A DNA stretch of 64,000 nucleotides from Nicotiana tabacum (lineage: Eukaryota; Streptophyta; Magnoliopsida; Solanales; Solanaceae), in contig NC_134087.1 in assembly GCF_000715075.1 (NCBI RefSeq), positions 106,307,161 through 106,371,160 on the forward strand. The letters run 5' to 3'. Positions 9,958 through 22,457 of this stretch are shown here, one piece after another. The first letter of the stretch is position 1. Every line of letters starts with the position of its first letter. A program made the position numbers and the translations under genes. The notes beneath the pieces were generated by a model that did no database searches, had not been told where the DNA came from, and saw nothing but the letters and a program-made list of their open reading frames with translations.

Positions 9958-12516
9958 CTACTCCGAAGCCGTATCTTTGGCAGCTGCATCTTTAGGAGCA
10001 GCACCCTCGGGAGTCGCATCGTCGGGAGCCTCCTCCTCGAGGATTTCATCTTCGTCTCTTCTGCTCTTGGAGCCACTGGCTGAGTCATCCTCATCAAAAA
10101 GCAAAATGGCAGCCTCTTCTTCCAAAGTCTTCGCCCTTTCAATATCGGCTGAGAGATCGAAGCCACGATCATGCACCTCCTCGAGGGTTTCCCTCTAAGA
10201 CTGTCGCCTGGTGTGGTCAAGTGCACATGATAACTTAACTTCGACCGCAACAGAGATCTCCTTTGCCCGGGCATTGGTTGCTTCAACGTTGGCTCGGTAC
10301 GAAGATATAATTGCCTCAGCGTTAGATTTGGCCTTGGCCAGCTCAGCAGCGGATTTAGCTTCAAGCTCCTTGATTTCGCGGCCTCGAGCTAGGCTCTCCT
10401 CCTTCACACTTTGACACTGGCATTCAAGTAAAGCCATCTGCTCCCGAAGAGTTTCTTTCTCATAAGCAAAACTGTCCATGCCTTTCCTCCACCCCAGGGT
10501 CTCGGGCTCCTTCATCTTAAGTTCCTCTCGGAGCTGCTCCACCAACTCGCCCTTTTGTTGAAACTGCAAAGTAAAAGTGTTAGAAGACCGATCGGGAAAA
10601 TCCATAACAAAACTTCAGTGGGAATATTACCTTTTCAGTCTGCTCGGTCTGCTCTTGGCGAGCCTTTGCTAGTTCGGCTCGAAGATCACTGATCTTCTCC
10701 TCTTTCTTGACATAGAGGATTTTAAGACTGTCCCTCTCTTCCGAGATCTTCTTAAGCTCGGCCTCACATCAAGCAAGATCTGTTTGAGACTTGGAGAATG
10801 CTTTCTTATGGGGCACGATGGCCTTCACAAAAACGGATAGGTAGACTCAAAACAACAAGGATAAAGCACAAGCATGATTTCAAAAGACAAAAACTTACTT
10901 ATTTGAAGAGCCCCCGGGCCTCATAAAAAAAGCATGTGGGTCAGGGCCATCCTCGATCCTAGCAAGGCATTCTCAAAAGATATCATGCCCCTTGTGGCTC
11001 GTCCCCGCATCGGGAGTTCTCATGTTCCGAGCACCTCGAAATTGCCCTTCGGAGAACTCAGGACCAGGCGGCGAATCATCCACATTTATTACCCCAAGTG
11101 ATCCACTCATGACATTCTCTTCTACTTGAAGGGGCTTGGGACCGGGCCCTTCAATCTCACCTTCCAAATGACCTCCAAAATGAGGTGCTCTTTAAGTGCC
11201 CGATGGCTCGGGGACTTTGCTTGAACTTCCCTCGGAGATCTCTTCGGTTCTAAAATGAACCGCATCTGCCACCACCAGTTCAGTAGGCTTCGAAGCACCG
11301 ATGCTTCCTCTTTTATGAGCTACCAACAAGCAGTCGTCATCTTCTTCTTCTTCCTGATCCCGAAGGCGTCGGGCCGTTTCCGAGGATAAGGCTACCGTGT
11401 CGGCCTTAGGCTTTCGAGTTGCGCTTTTCCTAGGCTTCAAGGGATTTGCAGGCGACCCCCTCTTTCTTTTATTATCTTTGGAAGGCTTTGGGATCTCTTC
11501 TCCACCGGGCGGGGGCGGCCACATAGCAACGGCAACTCCGAAGCCTTCATATAAAAACAAAAGTAAGTATGTCATTGAGAAACACAAGTAAACAACAAGA
11601 AAATTCACCGTGGTTTTTTGCCTCCCATCGGTCCTTGGCTAAATCACGCCAGCAGCGCTCCACATATGAAGAAGTAGAGGCCAGTTTGCAGACCCAACCT
11701 TCGAGGTTTGGAACCGCTCTAGGAAACCAAGCAACAGATGCACCATCGGAAAGGGGATAGATTGAGAAAAGGATAAAATCATGAAAGAAAAAAGGAAGCA
11801 AGGTATAAAGTTACTATGTATTTACATTTCATGTTCCATTCCTCAGGGAATGGCATCCTCTCAGCAGGAATCAGGTCAGATGCCCTGACTCGGACAAACC
11901 GGCTCATCCATCCTCGGCCTTTGTCCTCATCGATGCTGGAGAAGAGAGATTTCGAGGATCGGCATTGCAGTTTTATCAAGCCACCTCGGCAAAGTCGAGG
12001 ATTGTACAGCCTGATTAGATAGTCGAGGGTGAAAGGCATCCCCTCGACCTAGCTCGAGAAGAATCTGATCAAATGAACGATTCGCCAGAATGAAGGGTAG
12101 ATCTAGCCAAGTGTCACTTAGTATCGCTAGCAGAAGTCAAGAATAACTGGATCTATGGGACCCAGAGCTGGATTTGCGGGGCCCAATGTGAATGGGTTAT
12201 AAACGCTCAAGTACCCTGCTTTATATGTAGTAATGTCCTCCTCGGGGGAAGGGATCACTACATTTTTGTTACCCCAGTTGCAGTCCTCTTTTACATGCTC
12301 AAGCTCAGCCTCGGTTATCAAACAGACGTATCGGGACATGGGCTCACATCAACCTGGTATCGATACAGGTTTTTCAATTTTGAAATCGTATGTTATTTCA
12401 CACGGCGGGGGAATACACTCCTCGATACGAGGTGGCACTACCATTTTACTTTTGGCTAGTCGCGATGATGAAGAGGCTTTTTCTTTTTGCAGAACAGATT
12501 TAGATGTTTTAGCCAT
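9958..12516 (-). pseudogene. Antisense gene of the Tat-lineage element ('putative gypsy-type transposon' domain), decayed
   Basis: This lies on the strand opposite gag-pol. It starts MAKTSKSVLQKEK at 12516 and runs through CLITEAELEHVKEDCNW, a block ending FTLGPANPAL, and, after stops, IYPSFWRIV at about 12090-12065. These are the conserved blocks of the plant domain annotated as Transposase_28 (PF04195), as I remember it. A second block, FPEEWNMK, stops at 11849 before GTAAAT. The next, VAWFPRAVPNLEGW to WEAKNHG, ends before GTGAAT at 11611, so introns are likely. Later parts hold a basic, acidic-rich stretch (KPRKSATRKPKAD) and a coiled coil (10195-10605) ending in an acidic tail. In-frame stops occur near 12349, 12127, 12118, 12103, 12049 and 11190. 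The function is unknown. Confidence 0.8.
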
Positions 12517-12860
12517 TATGGTGTAGAAATTTAGAGAAGAATGAAGCAAAGGCAAACTAAAGAGGAGGATGAGCTCAGAGAAGTTGAAGGAGCAAATGAA
12601 ATTTTGAAAACAATTAGAGAAGTAAAGTTTGTGAAATGGTGAAGTTGGCCTATTTATAGAGGATACTCAAGCATATTGGGGAAGCCGAATAGTCGACTGT
12701 CAGCTGCCTCCAATTAATAATTTTGGGAACTGTACGAATGCGACCTTTCAGTCACTTCAGCCGCTGACATCACGAGATTAACATCAAAATCGAGGCGGTG
12801 GAATCGAGGCTGTGGAGCATTAAAGATCAAATCGTTTCTTATTATCCTATTCTAAGAAAC

Positions 12861-12872
12861 GCGGGGACTATC
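12861..12872 (+). other. Polypurine tract of the Tat-lineage element
   Basis: GCGGGGACTATC directly precedes the 3' LTR, where the plus-strand primer of a gypsy element is expected. Confidence 0.6.
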
Positions 12873-13528
12873 TATATACGGTCAAAACCATATGCCTCCG
12901 ATCTATAGGCTCGAGGGATCGTCTTGAGCCCGAGTTCAGGCAAGGTCGAGTTCGAGCTCGAAGGACCAAACCCAAGTTCGAAGACAGAGCACGATACGTA
13001 CCGAGGTCGAGTATGCTCAACCCCGGAATAGTAACGTTATGGACTTGTAACAGAATGGGCTAGATTCCTGCCACATCCCCAAAATTACGGCACAAATTCC
13101 GGAATAGGATTGTACTATTCCGTACTAGGCGGTTAGATAGTTGTACCAAGAATATTCCTTACTGTAAATAGAAATATACCTTATTTAGGGTTCTCCTATT
13201 ATATAAAGGAGACCCCAAATTATTTGTAACATCATCTAATCATTGAGCAAATAATATATTCTCTACTTTTCACCTACTGTTCATCAGAATTGTCCCTTAA
13301 CTCTACTATTTTTACTTTGCTTTTCTTACTTAATTGTTCTTATTGTTCTAAGCCTACCTCGAGGTCGCTAAGCACGAGGTCACCACTGTTGAGTAACATT
13401 GGTTTGATTCACTTGTCTCTTTCATTTCTACTTCGTATTTCTTGATTATTAATTGGTATTGAACTAAATCACACATCTTTAAAACCAAAAATCAAATTTA
13501 ATTGTTACTCGTATTTTCGAGGTAAACA
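12873..13528 (+). repeat. 3' LTR of the Tat-lineage element
   Basis: It starts TATATACGGTCA (5' LTR: TGTATACGGTCG) and ends GAGGTAAACA. It aligns with 1929-2582 throughout, with about 40 differences counted by eye and one or two small indels. The TG start has become TA. Confidence 0.95.
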
Positions 13529-13974
13529 ATGTTGTATATACTTTATGATAGACAAGTATTATTTTCTGCAAAGTTAATCGAATGACACACCTTAATATAC
13601 TTAGTATTAGTCCATTGCTTTAATGTAACTTATAGATTTATAAATTTAGTTATATGAAGAATACTTTCTAAATTATAAAATGAATAAGTCATCTCCAAAA
13701 TTAAACAAAATAATTGATTAATGACTTGATAAAAAGATTCCATCTCATTAGGCCGTGGTAGTAACAAGTAAATTTTAGAGGATATGCTCCTTGGAAAAGA
13801 AAATAATTCTCTAGAGAATTCCTCCCAAGAAATATGGTGGCGTTCGGATTTGCTGTTGGTTTAGATTTTTAAAAATAATTTTGAGAAATGTCGTTTTTTG
13901 GATTAGTTTTATGATTTCGAGAAGATGTAGCACGAGAAATTTAAAGAAAGACTAATAATTACAATTCTCGTTTA
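13529..13974. other. AT-rich spacer
   Basis: No gene or repeat is recognised between the Tat 3' LTR and the first Helitron. Confidence 0.5.
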
Positions 13975-15629
13975 TCTATCTATATTTATACTATATTAAA
14001 AGCATGAACGTCCTTAATGAAATATTGTTCGCCTTTTTTACCCTTTAAAATTAAAGTTTACACTAGAAAAAATAGTTATTCAAGTATTTTCTAATATTTA
14101 AAAATATTTATTTAATTAATTCACTGTTATTTAGGAATAGTTATTTAATTATTTTCCTAATATATAAAACTTTGAAATCAACCGAAACTTTACTTATTAA
14201 TAAGTTTTTTCTTATTTTAGTTATGTGGATTAATTCTACCTTACTTTGCATCTGAAACGTGTGTAGTTAACATTATGACTCAAGGCAGTTGTCACTTTTT
14301 TATTTTTGCATTTCCTTTAACATATTGAGGGGTTTGGATTTTTGCACTCTAATAAAATGGATAAAAATAATAAAATTTTATAATTTATTATAATCATACA
14401 TTGGTCAATATGTTTACCTGCAGATAGATATTGAAGAAACTTTATAGTTTAATTATCTTTCTAATATTTAAAGTTTTAAAAATAACTAAAATTCTCTACG
14501 TGAAATGTTAGATCGATATTTTTATCTTTTGAACATAGAATTTTTATTGGATGATAATATAGTTATAATTAAATATTAAACTTGGGATGATCTAATATTA
14601 AAAATTTGAATGAAGAAAAATTATTTCCTCTACTATTGAGAATCAATAATTAAACTTTTGAACTAATTTAACAAAGTAAGTTTTTGAATCAACTGATTAG
14701 TTAGAAAATCCAATTCAATTATTTTACAAATTCATCATATAAGTAACTGCAAAATTTGTAGTGCACATAATAATATTGATGGTAAAAGAAATAAAGCAAA
14801 ATTAGTTACACCATAGTATTAAGAGTCAAATTGATAAAAATACAAACTTAAAGTAATAAGGATAAAATAGTAGAAGATAAAATAAATTCTAAATGAGTTA
14901 TCATTAATTTATTTTTCCTTTGCATTTGTCCGGCAAATGATAAATTCCTATTATTTTAATTTATTAAGTTATGTATTATAAAATATTAACTCAACATTAG
15001 TCATTTATAGACTTTACATTGTCACTTCTTTTTTCTTTCCTAGGAGCTATAGAGCCAACATCTATATTCCCAAATGTTTAAAAGATCAAAAGATTTAATT
15101 TTTTAATTTGCTTTATTTGACAAATATTTGGAGAATTGCAATGAACTATTTTTGTGTCACTTGTTTTTCTCACGTATTAAGTTACCCAAAAACAATAATT
15201 TTTGTAAGATATTCCCAAAGAAGTCCTCAAAATCACAATGAGTCATAAGAGGACTTCTACGAGCATGATTTTTTCATAATGATCTAGTTAAATGGGATCA
15301 ATATTCATCGTTATATAATTTTTTGTAATTTTTATTTTATAAGCTAAGTAAACAATAAACATGACGGCTTGTGAAATTTTAGCAATGAATAAATCTTACA
15401 TTGAAAATATTGACTAAGATGATTGACGACTTCTACCTTGCCATCATTTTTTTATTTATTGAGTTGCTAAACAAAATCAACAATTATCATTTTTAGGAAC
15501 TCACATTTTTTCATGAACTTATTTTATAGCTCAAGTGTAGTTAGTTAATATAATATTTATGTAAATTTTAGAAAATAGATATATTTATTGAGAATGGATA
15601 CACGCGCAACGCGCGTATTGTAAGACTAG
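13975..15629 (+). mobile_element. Non-autonomous Helitron (copy 1)
   Basis: It starts A|TCTATCTATATTTATAC and ends with hairpin ACGCGC-AAC-GCGCGT (15602-15616), nine bases, then CTAG|T. These are the Helitron signatures: insertion between A and T, no inverted ends, and a hairpin just before CTRR. The 5' part (ACTATATTAAAAGCATGAAC) recurs in the next copy. No Rep/helicase gene is present, so it would move in trans. Confidence 0.8.
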
Positions 15630-15987
15630 TACTATATTAAAAGCACGAACGCCCTTAACGAAATGTCATTCGCCTTTTTTACCCTTTTAAAATAAAGTTC
15701 ACATTAGACAAAATAGTCATCATTTAATTATTTTTTTAATATTTATAGAATTTAAAATACACTACAAATCTTAATTATTAAATCTTTAGAACTATAATAT
15801 TATTGTTTCTCATTTATTGAATTGTTGAATAAAATCAACTATCATCATTTTTCAGGAACTCATATTTTTTTCTTACACTTTTTTTGTAACTCAAATATAA
15901 TTAGTCCATATAGTATTTATGTAATTTTTTAAAAATATCTATTCATTGGGACGGGATACACGCGCAACACGTGTACCGTAAGACTAG
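15630..15987 (+). mobile_element. Short non-autonomous Helitron (copy 2), abutting copy 1
   Basis: It begins TACTATATTAAAAGCACGAA directly after the CTAG of copy 1. It ends with stem ACACG...CGTGT (15958-15974) and CTAG at 15984-15987 followed by T. The last 150 bp resemble the end of copy 1, so both belong to one family; the first TC bases are missing. Confidence 0.7.
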
Positions 15988-15988
15988 T

Positions 15989-16086
15989 TTAAAATAAAGT
16001 TCACATTAGACAAAATAGTCATTTAATTATTTTTTTAATATTTATAGAATTTAAAATACACTACAAATCTTAATTATTAAATCTTT
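15989..16086 (+). repeat. Direct duplication of the interior of Helitron copy 2
   Basis: This segment repeats 15691-15788 almost exactly (TAAAATAAAGTTCACATTAG onward) and lies just beyond the end of copy 2. It may be a remnant of a third, truncated tandem copy. Confidence 0.8.
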
Positions 16087-16606
16087 CCTTATAAAAATAG
16101 TTTTCTTGTTTGAAATTTGCACCACATAAAATTTTAGAAAATTTACCTTAAAACATTCGTTCCTTGTTTGAGGTTTGAGCCGGTGAGGCTCTGGGGTCTA
16201 ATGTAAGAGTTGCAAATTCACATGCAATTGGTTACTATAAATTACCTGTTTCCATAAATTATCAATAATAAAAGAAATTTAGAGAAAAGAAAAGGATTTG
16301 CTCTTTCCTCAAATAGAGATGAAAAAAGAATTTAATTTTTTACAACAGAACAACATTTATCAATATGAAAAAGAACTATTTTATTCCGTACTAGACATGT
16401 TTGTAATATTTAATACTTTAAATAATATTTAAGAATTTATATTGGATAAAATTATAATTTAATTACTTCTTAATACTTAGCACTTTAAAATCAACGAAAA
16501 TTTTACTTGCTTAATTATTTTCTTATTTAAATTATTATATATGAAGTCCTACTATTTAGAAATTTAAAGTCAATTAAAAAATTTACCTTATACCTTTTCT
16601 TATTTA

Positions 16607-17567
16607 TCTATATCTATCTACCTATACTTTAAAATGATAGCATGAAGCTCTTTACCAAAATGTCATTGTCCCTTTACCCTTGAAAAATAATTTCACATTT
16701 GGCCAAATTGTCATTTATTAATTACTTTCTCAATATCTAAGATTTTTAAAATCAACTAATAAATTTTTCCTTGTTTGAACTGCGTGAGAAGTCCTAATAT
16801 TTAATACTTTCAAAGATAAATAAAATAAAATTTCCTAATATGTATGACATAACCTCCAAAAGGTCAGTATGTTTCACAAATAATTCTGGAGATAACAAAC
16901 TTTTATTAGTGTTCAATTTGACTTGTGATTGTAGAATACAAATAATTAAAATAAGAATATAAAAAGTATTTCTACGAATCCCTTTTACGTATTATTATTG
17001 GGTATGCAGTAGTAAAAGAAAATAAAGTTTGATCTTTGGTTTTTCTTTTATTTGGTTTTCTAAATTATAATACCTTGAGTTTAAAAATATTAGTTAATTA
17101 ACTAATTAAGATTGAAGGATTACCATGTAAATATTCCAAGTCTTGGTTTAATATATATATATATATATGGTTTTGGAATAGTTTAACATTCATTAATTCT
17201 AGACTTTATATTGTCACTGTACGCGCTTTTTTAAAAAAAATTATAGGACCAATCTATTCATTCTCAAATCTTAAAATAAAATAGCTATAATTATTAGCAT
17301 CAAAACAACATTCTCATAAAGTAAAATAACTATAATTATTAATATAATTAACGTAGCTGAATTGTTTGTGCTGCAAATTTAAATGATATTTAATTATTTT
17401 AAGTTCAACAAACGAGTCAATAATCAATATCACAACATTATTGTTGTCATTTAAATGAATTTCGCATCAATTTTAATGCCCATTTGTATTTTACATAGTT
17501 TATTCTTCTTGTATGTAATTTTTAGTTTATTAACACGTGGTGTGCGTTGCACGTGCTCTAAAGTTAG
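16607..17567 (+). mobile_element. Probable Helitron (copy 3) with an atypical 3' end
   Basis: It starts A|TCTATATCTATCTACC, followed by a block like the other copies (AGCATGAAGCTCTTTACC). It ends with a small hairpin GTGC-GTT-GCAC (17542-17552) and TTAG|T instead of CTAG|T. The 3' end is weaker evidence than in copies 1 and 2. Confidence 0.5.
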
Positions 17568-18018
17568 TACTTATAAAATTTGACTCTATTTCTCTTTAAT
17601 TACTCACTTCAAACTACTTTCCTTTTTTAAATTAATAACCTCAAAGCCCCTAAATTCATTTTCCTTTTCGAAAAGGGAAAACACAATTCCAATTTGGAAC
17701 AGCAGGCGTTTTCATTTATTGATAATAATTGAAGAGTACAAATGACCACGTTTTTGCTAGATAGCATGTGAAATAACAAAGAGCGAAACTTTTTGGATAT
17801 ATAATTTAAGTCGAAAGTAAAGTTACACAAAAAGCCGAATCCACATATACCGTCGAAAAAGATCCTAAACCAAAATATTGCTACTATAACTTTGCTAGTA
17901 GGTACTAGTCTCTTTCAGTCATCGATTCCTCTTGTACCATGAAGCATAGACGTAGAGGCCCTCCCCTAAGTAATGCATCAGCTGAAAAGTATATTCGTAA
18001 TATGGACACAAAACAACT

Positions 18019-18033
18019 CCCCCCCCCCCCCCC
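18019..18033. repeat. Run of 15 C
   Basis: An uninterrupted poly-C tract on the plus strand. Its exact length is prone to sequencing error. Confidence 0.9.
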
Positions 18034-18966
18034 AACTTTGCTGTTTTTATTTTTTTGTATAACCATTTGGTATCCGATATCTAGTGAATAGATCAATTCA
18101 GATTCATACCGCGTAAGACCTATTAAAGTGTGAAAAAGTTAGCGATTTCTCCATTTTCAGAACTTGAATTTGAGATCTCTGATAAAGGATCGGATGGAGA
18201 GATCCTATCCATCCTTCCACATCTCTTGATGATCATTTTATTGTTTTTCTAATTCTCAATTTGTCTAAAATGTTAAAAAGAAAATTGGTTGTAAAGGTGC
18301 ATGCACGCATAATCATCCCTAAAAAGATTTTGCAGTCACTATAATGATTTGGCAATTGACAAGCCAATTCATCAAAACACCAAAACTTACTTAAAAGAAA
18401 AGTGAACAACCCATACTCCTCGAAATAACTCTATTTCCATATTTTCTAAGGAGTTATCGAAGGAAAAATACATATAGTCCCAAAGAAGTGGACAAGTCAT
18501 GCAAAATATAACATATAGATTTCCCATTTAGGGCCAATTCCACTCTGTCATTGAAATGTAGGGTTCAAATTTTCATTATTATCCTCCTCTCTTCTTCCTT
18601 CTCTTCCCACGACCCACCTAAAATTTCTTTTAAAACAGAGAAAAATTAATAAAAAAAATTATGGAAATCAGACCTTTATCGGGACAGGGCATACCCTACA
18701 TGATCCAATATTAATGGAAAGTGGAATATGAGGGCAGCCTGGCTGATTACTATTGCTAGTAGTGACAGCCATACAAAATGGGAATGGGGGGAAGTGGCAG
18801 ATAGCTATTGGTACCCATTTCTCACATGACATGTTTGGTTGAGTTAAACCACAACTTTGTACTGCGTAAACGCTTGCCCAACTCAATTTTTACGCCAAAT
18901 TACAATTATTAAGTGATAAAATTAAGATCACATTGTATATTCTTAAACTAAAGATAAGGGAGAACA

Positions 18967-19066
18967 ATGTACTGTAAAAGCACATGCCATTTATTCAATA
19001 AGTTGGTATAACGTTATACTGTAAAAGCACATACCATTTATTCATTAAGTTGGTATAACTTAAAAA
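18967..19066. repeat. Tandem duplication of about 49 bp
   Basis: TACTGTAAAAGCACATGCCA and the following bases, through AAGTTGGTATAAC, occur twice in a row with about three differences. Confidence 0.85.
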
Positions 19067-21046
19067 ACGCATTTTCCCTTTTCCCGCCTTTATGATGAGA
19101 ACTTCAACGTACTATGCGTCCTGAGTGCACATATCCAAGTCAAAATTTACAGTGCAAACATCAATTCCAGTTGCACCATTATCACTTTGTAATGAATAAT
19201 AATGAAATATAGAAAAGGTCTTCAATCTTCACACTTATGCGTGTTTGGAACTAAGACTCCCTTTTCATAAAAGTCGCAAAACGATTAGATTATACGTTAT
19301 GCACGACTATAAGTTTCCAGCTCTTAGAGAGACTAACACAAATGAAAACTAGCTGTTAACATGCCTCTACATATTACAATCAGAAGGCATAACAGCATTG
19401 TTCAATTTATAATGTTATTAAATCACCCTGAGAACTAGCTCTACTAGCTGGTCACAATCTCTGAATCTTAATGCACAAGTGCAACACCTTCTAGTTGTTA
19501 ATATTAGCTCCAGCAACTAATGCACCTCATACCACTGTTTTTTTTTCTCTTACAAACGCTTAAAACAGCGGTAGGGCTTCAAGGATACAAAGATCTCTAT
19601 TTATTAGAGATCCATTCTTCAAAAAATTCCAAGAAGGGTTCTGCATATGGTGTACTCTTTCCCCTAGCTTACTATAGCTGAACCCAAAGCAAAATCCGAA
19701 GATCATTGGATGCCAACGTTGAATAGACACCGTACAAAGCTCCCGGTATTTCAACTGTAAAAGAAAGTTAATGGAAAACATTACTAATTACTACCGATTT
19801 CCTACTTAAATATATAGCATAGTGGATTTAACTTTAAAGTATGCACAGTAAAGAAAGAAAGCTTTTACGATGTCAAAGGCAAGTACAGAGTCAACTACAG
19901 TATCACATTCCCCACAAAGCTGAAAAAGCAAACCACAACAACCGGTACGATGATTAGCATCTTAGTTTAGTAGTTAACTTTAGAATTGTCTGAATTTACT
20001 TCACTGTCATTTATATGATTTACCCTATTAACAAAGGGTCATGCTAACATTAGTACATGACGGTAGTATGTTAGCATGATAATCTTTTTCTAATTTCCTA
20101 AAATGTCCCTAATAGCAAATTAGCAACACATGAACAAAATGGGTTTTCCGTCTTTTCTGATCCAGCTTTTTCCTCCCCCGCCCCACCTAGTGCCCGATAG
20201 AGAAGAAATCCAAGTTTGTTTCACTGTGAATTCTTTATGAATTTCCACACGTTTTCTTAATTAAACACCTTCTACTGTAAATTATGTTCTTAAGATGAAC
20301 TCATCCCGTCATTAGCGTTTTCTAAGACACAAAAACGAAGTTGTAAGTGATGAATTAAGATCTTTTTGGTGGATAAGCCACGTTCATGGCTTCTTTCGTT
20401 TCTTTTTCCAGAAAATCCAAATAAGAGCATAGATAAGAACATAAACAATAATGTCGGGTGAGGGTGAAGATGACTCTGATTTAAAACTCAATTTGAGTTA
20501 TAATTGATATGGGTGTAATTTGTTATTCCATGTCTCAATATATTTATTCTTTGGGAGTGGGATTCTGAAAACTTTAATGGTTGAGACCTGTTGAGAAAAG
20601 CAACAACTAGCAATGAAAAGAGCTTTGTTAAGTTGAATTTGGGAGTCGAAAAGAAAAGTAAGAATCTGAGAGAACGAAAAAGAAAGGAGGACAACTGGAA
20701 GAGAGAGGGAATGAGAATTGGACATTGAGTTTCGGTAAAATGACAAAAGAGCCCCTAACATTAACACATTGTTCATTTGTTATAAGGGACATTTTAAGAA
20801 ATTAGAAAATGTGTAGTATGTTAGCAAGAACCATTAACAAATTAAGCTTCCATTGCTAACCAAGTGACAGCAACTATATTTTCTTTTGTAAGTTGCCACA
20901 ATAGAGGTCCTTAATTTCTGACTGGTAGTGCCGGCACAGCTCCTGCAGAACATACCTACACAAGAAGAAACCTAAAATATTTCTTCATTTATGTAATGTT
21001 ATCGGTTATTATCAATTTGTCCATTACTTGGAAAGTGAGTTCAGAG

Positions 21047-21495
21047 CTAAGTTGCTCTGACATGGCAGTTTAGGTGCCGCACCCGTGTCGTCATGACACT
21101 AGTAAGGGTGTGGGTATGGGATCTGTACCAGATCTGGTTAAACAATTTTGGGTACTTTGACCACGACAGATGGAAAAATTCAAGACGAGATACAATTTAA
21201 TTTCCGAAATCAGAACCAAAACTAGGGTAAATTTTGAAGAAAATAGCATAATTTATCGAGAAAATCAATCTTTTACGTATCTACAACTTGAGAATAAAAA
21301 AGAAATCCGCACTTTACAAGCATTACTTAAGTCATCACAAAATTTCTCATAATTTAGAGATATTTTTATATTTTTGAATTATTTTTAGCCGAATCCCCGC
21401 ACCTGTATCCGTAATAGGATCTGTATCCTCGAATTTAGAATTTACATCTCGAAGGATCCGACCTCTAGATCCGCACCCGTGTCCGAGCAACTTAG
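21047..21495. mobile_element. MITE with 8-bp target duplication (hAT-like)
   Basis: The left end CTAAGTTGCTCTGACATGG and the right end, which reads CTAAGTTGCTCGGACACGG on the minus strand, form an inverted repeat. Perfect 8-bp copies of GTTCAGAG lie at 21039-21046 and 21496-21503. An 8-bp duplication fits the hAT superfamily. The terminal sequence is a common Solanaceae repeat as I remember it. There is no transposase. Confidence 0.85.
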
Positions 21496-21503
21496 GTTCA
21501 GAG

Positions 21504-22194
21504 TGCATTTCTAATGCGCGGTTCCACACCTTGGAAGGTTTCTATTTTATGAGGGATTAAAGAAGATATCCAGAGACTAAAACTATGCGATACTTCAGAA
21601 AATGGAAGACTTGTAAACGTGCAGCGCAAAGCTGTAAAGAGGAATTTTCAGATAAACAAAGTTCCTAAGAGAATGCACCCGGCCAAATAAAGGGCCTTGT
21701 GGATGATTTTTGCTCTTAGATCGGGTCAGATTGCTCACTAGAAGTGCTGGGATCTGGTTAAGAATGATTAATGGAGGTATTTTGTTTACTTTTAAGCTTA
21801 TTGAATTCTGTGTTGAAAAGACCACAGCTTCATTCCTATCGAGAAGAATGCACCCGATCTTTCTTAGACTGTAGACCTTGGCCTTATTTCTTGTTCTTTA
21901 AAGGGTTTGCCCATTTAATCCCAGAATCACAGTTGAGATGGATTTGCCCAAAGGACACTTACCAGAGTTGGCGTGAGTTTTGTAAATTGAATTCCTAGAA
22001 ATAACACCAGTATTTAATTAAGCATTAATCATGTGCTGATTGGTTGTTATATTTAGTCACATTATTAATTATCCGGCATGTAAATTACAAAAAAAGTCCT
22101 TTATATTACTACTACATCCATCCCAATTTGTTCGACACCATTACTATTTAGGAGTCACGAATTTGTTTCATTGACCACAGCTTTCTAAAACATT
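21504..22194. other. Intergenic DNA
   Basis: No supported gene. A decayed short repeat with CATCCATCCCAATTTG starts near 22115. Confidence 0.4.
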
Positions 22195-22457
22195 TGCTCC
22201 CCTCATTCCAGTTTAAGTGACTCTACTTCCTTTTTAATATGTTCCAAAAATAATGACCTGTTTCTAAATTTGGAAATAATTAACTTAAACTTCCACATTT
22301 TACGCTTTTGTAACTACAAAAATATTATGACATGTTTAACCACAAGTTTCAAAAGCCTTATAGCCACACAGATATTATGACATATTTAAGACAACAAGTT
22401 TTAAAAGTCTTCCTTTCTGTCTTAAACTCCATGCCTAGTCACATAAATAGAAACGGA
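22195..22457. mobile_element. MITE related to the copy at 1084-1326
   Basis: The left end (CCTCATTCCAGTTTAAGTGA) and right end (ACATAAATAGAAACGGAGGGA) resemble those of the first MITE, as does much of the interior. A block with ATTATGACAT is duplicated inside. A similar decayed start, CTCCATCCATCCAATTTGG, follows near 22535. Confidence 0.6.

Larger units (their letters stand above)
1929..13528 (+). mobile_element. Full-length Ty3/gypsy retrotransposon, Tat lineage (about 11.6 kb)
   Basis: Two LTRs of 654 and 656 bp in direct orientation bracket a primer-binding site, gag, protease, RT, RNase H, a second archaeal-type RNase H and integrase. A 4.5-kb 3' region with an antisense gene and a polypurine tract follow. 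A dual RNase H plus a long 3' region with an antisense ORF are hallmarks of the Tat lineage. By eye the LTRs differ at roughly 40 of 655 positions (about 6%), mostly transitions, so this is not a recent insertion. The flanking five bases (1924-1928 and 13529-13533) do not match, so the target duplication is lost or never existed. All genes are broken. Confidence 0.93.
17568..21038. other. Intergenic DNA without a supported gene
   Basis: About 3.5 kb of AT-rich sequence. Open frames here are short and lack motifs or splice structure I recognise. It contains a run of C and a short tandem duplication, listed separately. Confidence 0.5.

Noticed and set aside
9856..10414. Plus-strand open frames opposite the antisense coiled coil
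   Set aside because: They are low-complexity Ser/Ala frames mirrored from the coiled-coil codons on the other strand.
1924..13533. Target-site duplication for the Tat-lineage element
   Set aside because: The five bases before the 5' LTR (ATACT) and after the 3' LTR (ATGTT) do not match, and shifting the borders by one or two bases does not help.
18668..18886. 72-residue minus-strand frame in the 17.6-21 kb spacer
   Set aside because: It has some Cys residues but no family I recognise and no exon context.
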